Assembly (NCBI RefSeq): GCF_000182565.1
Contig: NW_015971544.1
Coordinates: forward strand, 512,310-563,612
Source: Spizellomyces punctatus DAOM BR117
Lineage: Eukaryota > Chytridiomycota > Chytridiomycetes > Spizellomycetales > Spizellomycetaceae
Length of the DNA: 51,303 nucleotides
Direction of reading: 5' to 3'
Shown: in pieces, positions 49,187 to 51,303 of the stretch
Position numbering within the stretch: the first letter of the stretch is position 1
Layout: each line of letters starts with the position of its first letter
Notes under the pieces: generated by a model
The model's database searches: none
What the model was told of the DNA's origin: nothing
Seen by the model: only the letters and a program-made list of their open reading frames with translations
Position numbers and translations under genes: made by a program

Positions 49187-50860
49187 CAGCCGCGCACCCC
49201 ACCAGCCAGTCCCGCACCCTCCTCAACACTGGCAGAGGCCATATTTCATTTGGCGTTACAGCCTGCACTCATCACCGCCATCTGCGCTGGCCTCACCGGC
49301 CCGCTCCACCCCATCGCCCAACAGGCCCGCACCCTTCTATGGGAGACCAGTCCCGACACCTACACTACCACCGACGCATGCTTTCTTCAGGACTGGCAAC
49401 ATGCAGATAACCTGCTGTGGCACCGTTTTTCAGTCTCCGAAGACCTTTGGCGCCTTTACGTGCCCCCTGCTTGCACCCCCGAGGTGCGCAAGCTTTTTCA
49501 CAAGGGGGGAGGACACTTTGGATTCGAAAGAACCTACGCTAGAGCTGCAGCGCAAGTCTGGTGGCCAAAAATGGCACAAGATTTCAGAAAACACTGCACA
49601 GGATGTGAAACCTGTCAATGCTCAAAAAGAGTACCACAACTGATTCCGGGGTTGCTGAAACCCATACCACCAGCTCCGGGACGCTGGACAGTCATCACGA
49701 CAGACTTCGTAACCAAGCTCCCACTTACGTCCAGAGGGTACAACGCCTTTTGGTTAATAGCATGTAAATGCTCAAAGAGGATCCATGTATGGCCCCTCAA
49801 GAGCACCGCGACGGCTATTCAGGTCACGGAACTCTTTATAGAGCGCTATGTCCCATTGCACAGCATTCCGGAGACTATTATCTTGGACTGCGACTCCAAA
49901 TTTATGAGTCAATTTTGGCAGGAGGTCTGCAAAAACCTAAAGATTAATCAAGAGCTCACCACAGCCTACCACCCTCAGGGTGATGGACAATCAGAGAGAG
50001 ACAATGCAATGGTCTTGCAGGTCCTTACCACAATGGTCAACACCCGATTAGATGACTGGGACACCTTTCTTCCAGTTGCGGAATTCATTATCAACAATAC
50101 AGTACATGAGGCGACAAAAATGATGCGGTTCAAGATGGACCTAGGCTATGAGCCCCACAATCCACTGGCAGACATTGTTGAAAGGCCGTCAGAAACCAGA
50201 AATGCAGACACGGAAGAGCTCTGTAAACATCTCAGAGACCTAAACATCCTTATCCGAGATCTGATGATCGAGGCCCACGATTCACAGAAAAGATACTATG
50301 ATTTATCACAATGACATTTGGAGTTCTGGAGAGGAGATAAGGTGCTTCTGAGCATGAAAAACCTAGCAGGGTATGAGTCCAAGATCGCCCTGAAATGGCT
50401 GGGACCAGTCATGGTGACTGACTGTAACCTTCTCCATGACAACTACGAGTTAAAACTGCCAGATAAGATGAGATGACTTCATCCATGGTTTCACATATCA
50501 AAATTACGTCCGTACCAGAAGCCTGTCAACAGCGAATTGGAGGAAAAGGTCGCGGAAGCACAAACAGAGAATTCCGACACTACAGAAGGTGAGTTCGAAG
50601 TGGAAGCAATAGTAGACCATCGAACCAGGCATGGAAAGCATCAATTTCGAATATGTTGGGCCAGATATCCACCCCACGAGGATATGTGGGAATCAGAGGA
50701 AGCCCTAACAGAGGCTGTTTTTTGGCTTCCCGCCTCGTGTTGGGGAACCCCGCAGTCGAGCCAAGTGGCACACGGAGCTGGGCGCCCTCTTTTTCTGGGT
50801 TTTTTCATGTCAGCAACTATTCTGACCGCTGCTTCACCACTGTTGGTGGCCTTGCTGTAG
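49187..50860 (+). pseudogene. pol: integrase with C-terminal chromodomain
   Basis: The zinc-binding N-terminus is FHKGGGHFGFERT with CTGCETC. The catalytic core is intact: first Asp in TTDFVTKLPL (49703), second in IILDCDSKF (49886), Glu in GDGQSERDN (49994), giving the canonical D...D-x35-E spacing. A GPY/F-like segment follows (WRGDKVLLSMKNLAG, KWLGPVMV, LHPWFHISKLRPYQKP). The chromodomain (EFEVEAIVDHRTRHGKHQFR, then WARYPPHEDMWESEEAL) is at about 50590-50715 and would target insertion to heterochromatin. TGA stops at 50312 and 50474; the frame ends TAG at 50858. Confidence 0.88.
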
Positions 50861-51120
50861 GGGTCCACGATGTGGTTTGTGAGGGGCTGGCCCACCGTGT
50901 AAGGTTTCGGAGCATTGACTCCCAGCCAAAACTCATGCCCTGGAGTCTGCAGCGGCGCATTGGGGTTGGTCCGAAGCTGATGAACTGTAACAGGCTAGCA
51001 GGGACAAGAAGACAATAGAAAACTAGGGAAGACTTAGTTACTACTTGTTATTTTCCTTTTGAGGGGCCTCAGAGAGGTCCTCTTTTTATAGACAAAGGGG
51101 CTGACAAATGCTATATCCTA
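50861..51120 (+). other. retrotransposon 3' non-coding region
   Basis: About 260 bp after pol with no gene. A TATAGA motif follows CTTTTTATAG near 51080. No copy of the candidate 5' LTR start was found here, so the 3' LTR may begin beyond the window. Confidence 0.4.
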
Positions 51121-51303
51121 ACTACCCAATCAGATCTCGCCCACATCATCCTAAACTATTTGTCAGCCTATTGCACCATTTGCAACCAATTAGAACTCAT
51201 ACATGTCATCCTAAACTATTTGTCAGCCTATTGCACCATTTGCAACCAATCCGATCTTATACATGTCATCCTAAACTATTTGTCAGCCTATTGCACCATT
51301 TAT
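51121..51303 (+). repeat. 60-bp tandem repeat, three copies, CCAAT-containing
   Basis: The unit repeats with an exact 60-bp period. The first copy (51121-51180) is more diverged in its first 25 bp; the second and third differ at a handful of bases near 51191-51197 versus 51251-51257. The shared core includes CATCCTAAACTATTTGTCAG and CCTATTGCACCATTT. Each unit carries a CCAAT pentamer near its start (ACCCAAT or AACCAAT). It runs off the window. Confidence 0.9.

Larger units (their letters stand above)
43683..51303 (+). mobile_element. degenerate Ty3/gypsy chromovirus-type LTR retrotransposon
   Basis: Contains in order a candidate LTR, an untranslated leader, one gag-pol frame, a 3' non-coding region and a tandem repeat running off the window. 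The domain order protease-RT-RNase H-integrase-chromodomain defines a Ty3/gypsy chromovirus. The copy is inactive as written because of 14 internal stops and a changed RT active site. The right end lies beyond the window, so the 3' LTR is not seen. Confidence 0.85.

Noticed and set aside
44432-50860. Reassigned TGA codon (TGA as Trp) to explain the stops
   Set aside because: At several sites family conservation calls for Arg, not Trp. Host genes here (HAK, the CDK, the OB-fold gene) end in TGA, so the nuclear code looks standard.
50861-51303. 3' LTR matching 43683-44020
   Set aside because: I looked for the TGTAACGATG start and the TATAAAAAGG box and saw neither; the 3' LTR is probably outside the window.

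Overview
The window is nuclear DNA of a fungus. Genes are split by many short GT-AG introns, and the gene set is fungal: sterol C-24 methyltransferase, alpha-aminoadipate reductase (fungal lysine route), a THI20-type thiamine enzyme, a HAK potassium transporter, Pik1-type PI4-kinase and a Ctk1/CDK12-type kinase. A probable MEIOB/RPA1-like multi-OB-fold gene and a stand-alone FYRN/FYRC protein lean towards an early-diverging lineage (chytrid-like or another zoosporic or basal group). This placement is inference; no marker gene settles it. Telomere-type TTAGGG/CCCTAA motifs occur at two internal sites.

Positions 1-42000 are gene-rich. On the minus strand are an MFSD10-type MFS transporter (62-1901), ERG6 (2230-3779), a small F-box-like ORF (5249-5668), a Ser/Arg-rich ORF (6286-7740), a HAK/KUP potassium transporter (7808-11276) and an orphan multi-pass membrane protein (11617-12673). 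Divergent from the last is an acidic nuclear protein (13244-14254, plus), followed by an F-box/WD40 protein (14364-16019, plus). Converging on that is the OB-fold/zinc gene (16079-18396, minus), with an unresolved coding stretch upstream and a CCCTAA array beyond it. Then come an FYRN/FYRC protein (19389-21289), a PI4-kinase beta/Pik1 (22034-25845 or 26106) and a CDK12/Ctk1-like kinase with a C-terminal RS domain (27537-32640), all minus. Next are eIF3k (33031-33915, plus), a CHZ-domain histone chaperone (34172-34982, minus), a bifunctional HMP-P kinase/TenA enzyme (35128-37122, plus) and LYS2 (37287-41789, minus).

From about 42500 to the end the DNA is repeat-derived. It holds a 28-bp direct repeat, a truncated ORF of unknown family (43038-43687), and a Ty3/gypsy chromovirus-type LTR retrotransposon. 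That element has a candidate 5' LTR at 43683-44020 and one continuous gag-pol frame at 44432-50860 with CCHC knuckle, protease, RT, RNase H, integrase and chromodomain. The frame has no detectable frameshift but carries 14 internal stops, 13 of them TGA. This fits CGA-to-TGA decay at CpG, and the RT active site is also changed. The window ends in a 60-bp tandem repeat carrying CCAAT motifs.

The host genes are mostly housekeeping (sterol, lysine and thiamine synthesis, lipid signalling, transcription, translation) and do not form an obvious cluster. The least ordinary items are the OB-fold gene with its telomere-like upstream motif, the CDK with a C-terminal RS tail, the Ser/Arg-rich frame abutting the HAK gene, and the stop-riddled but frame-intact retrotransposon. 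Exon boundaries were read by eye and are approximate unless stated.
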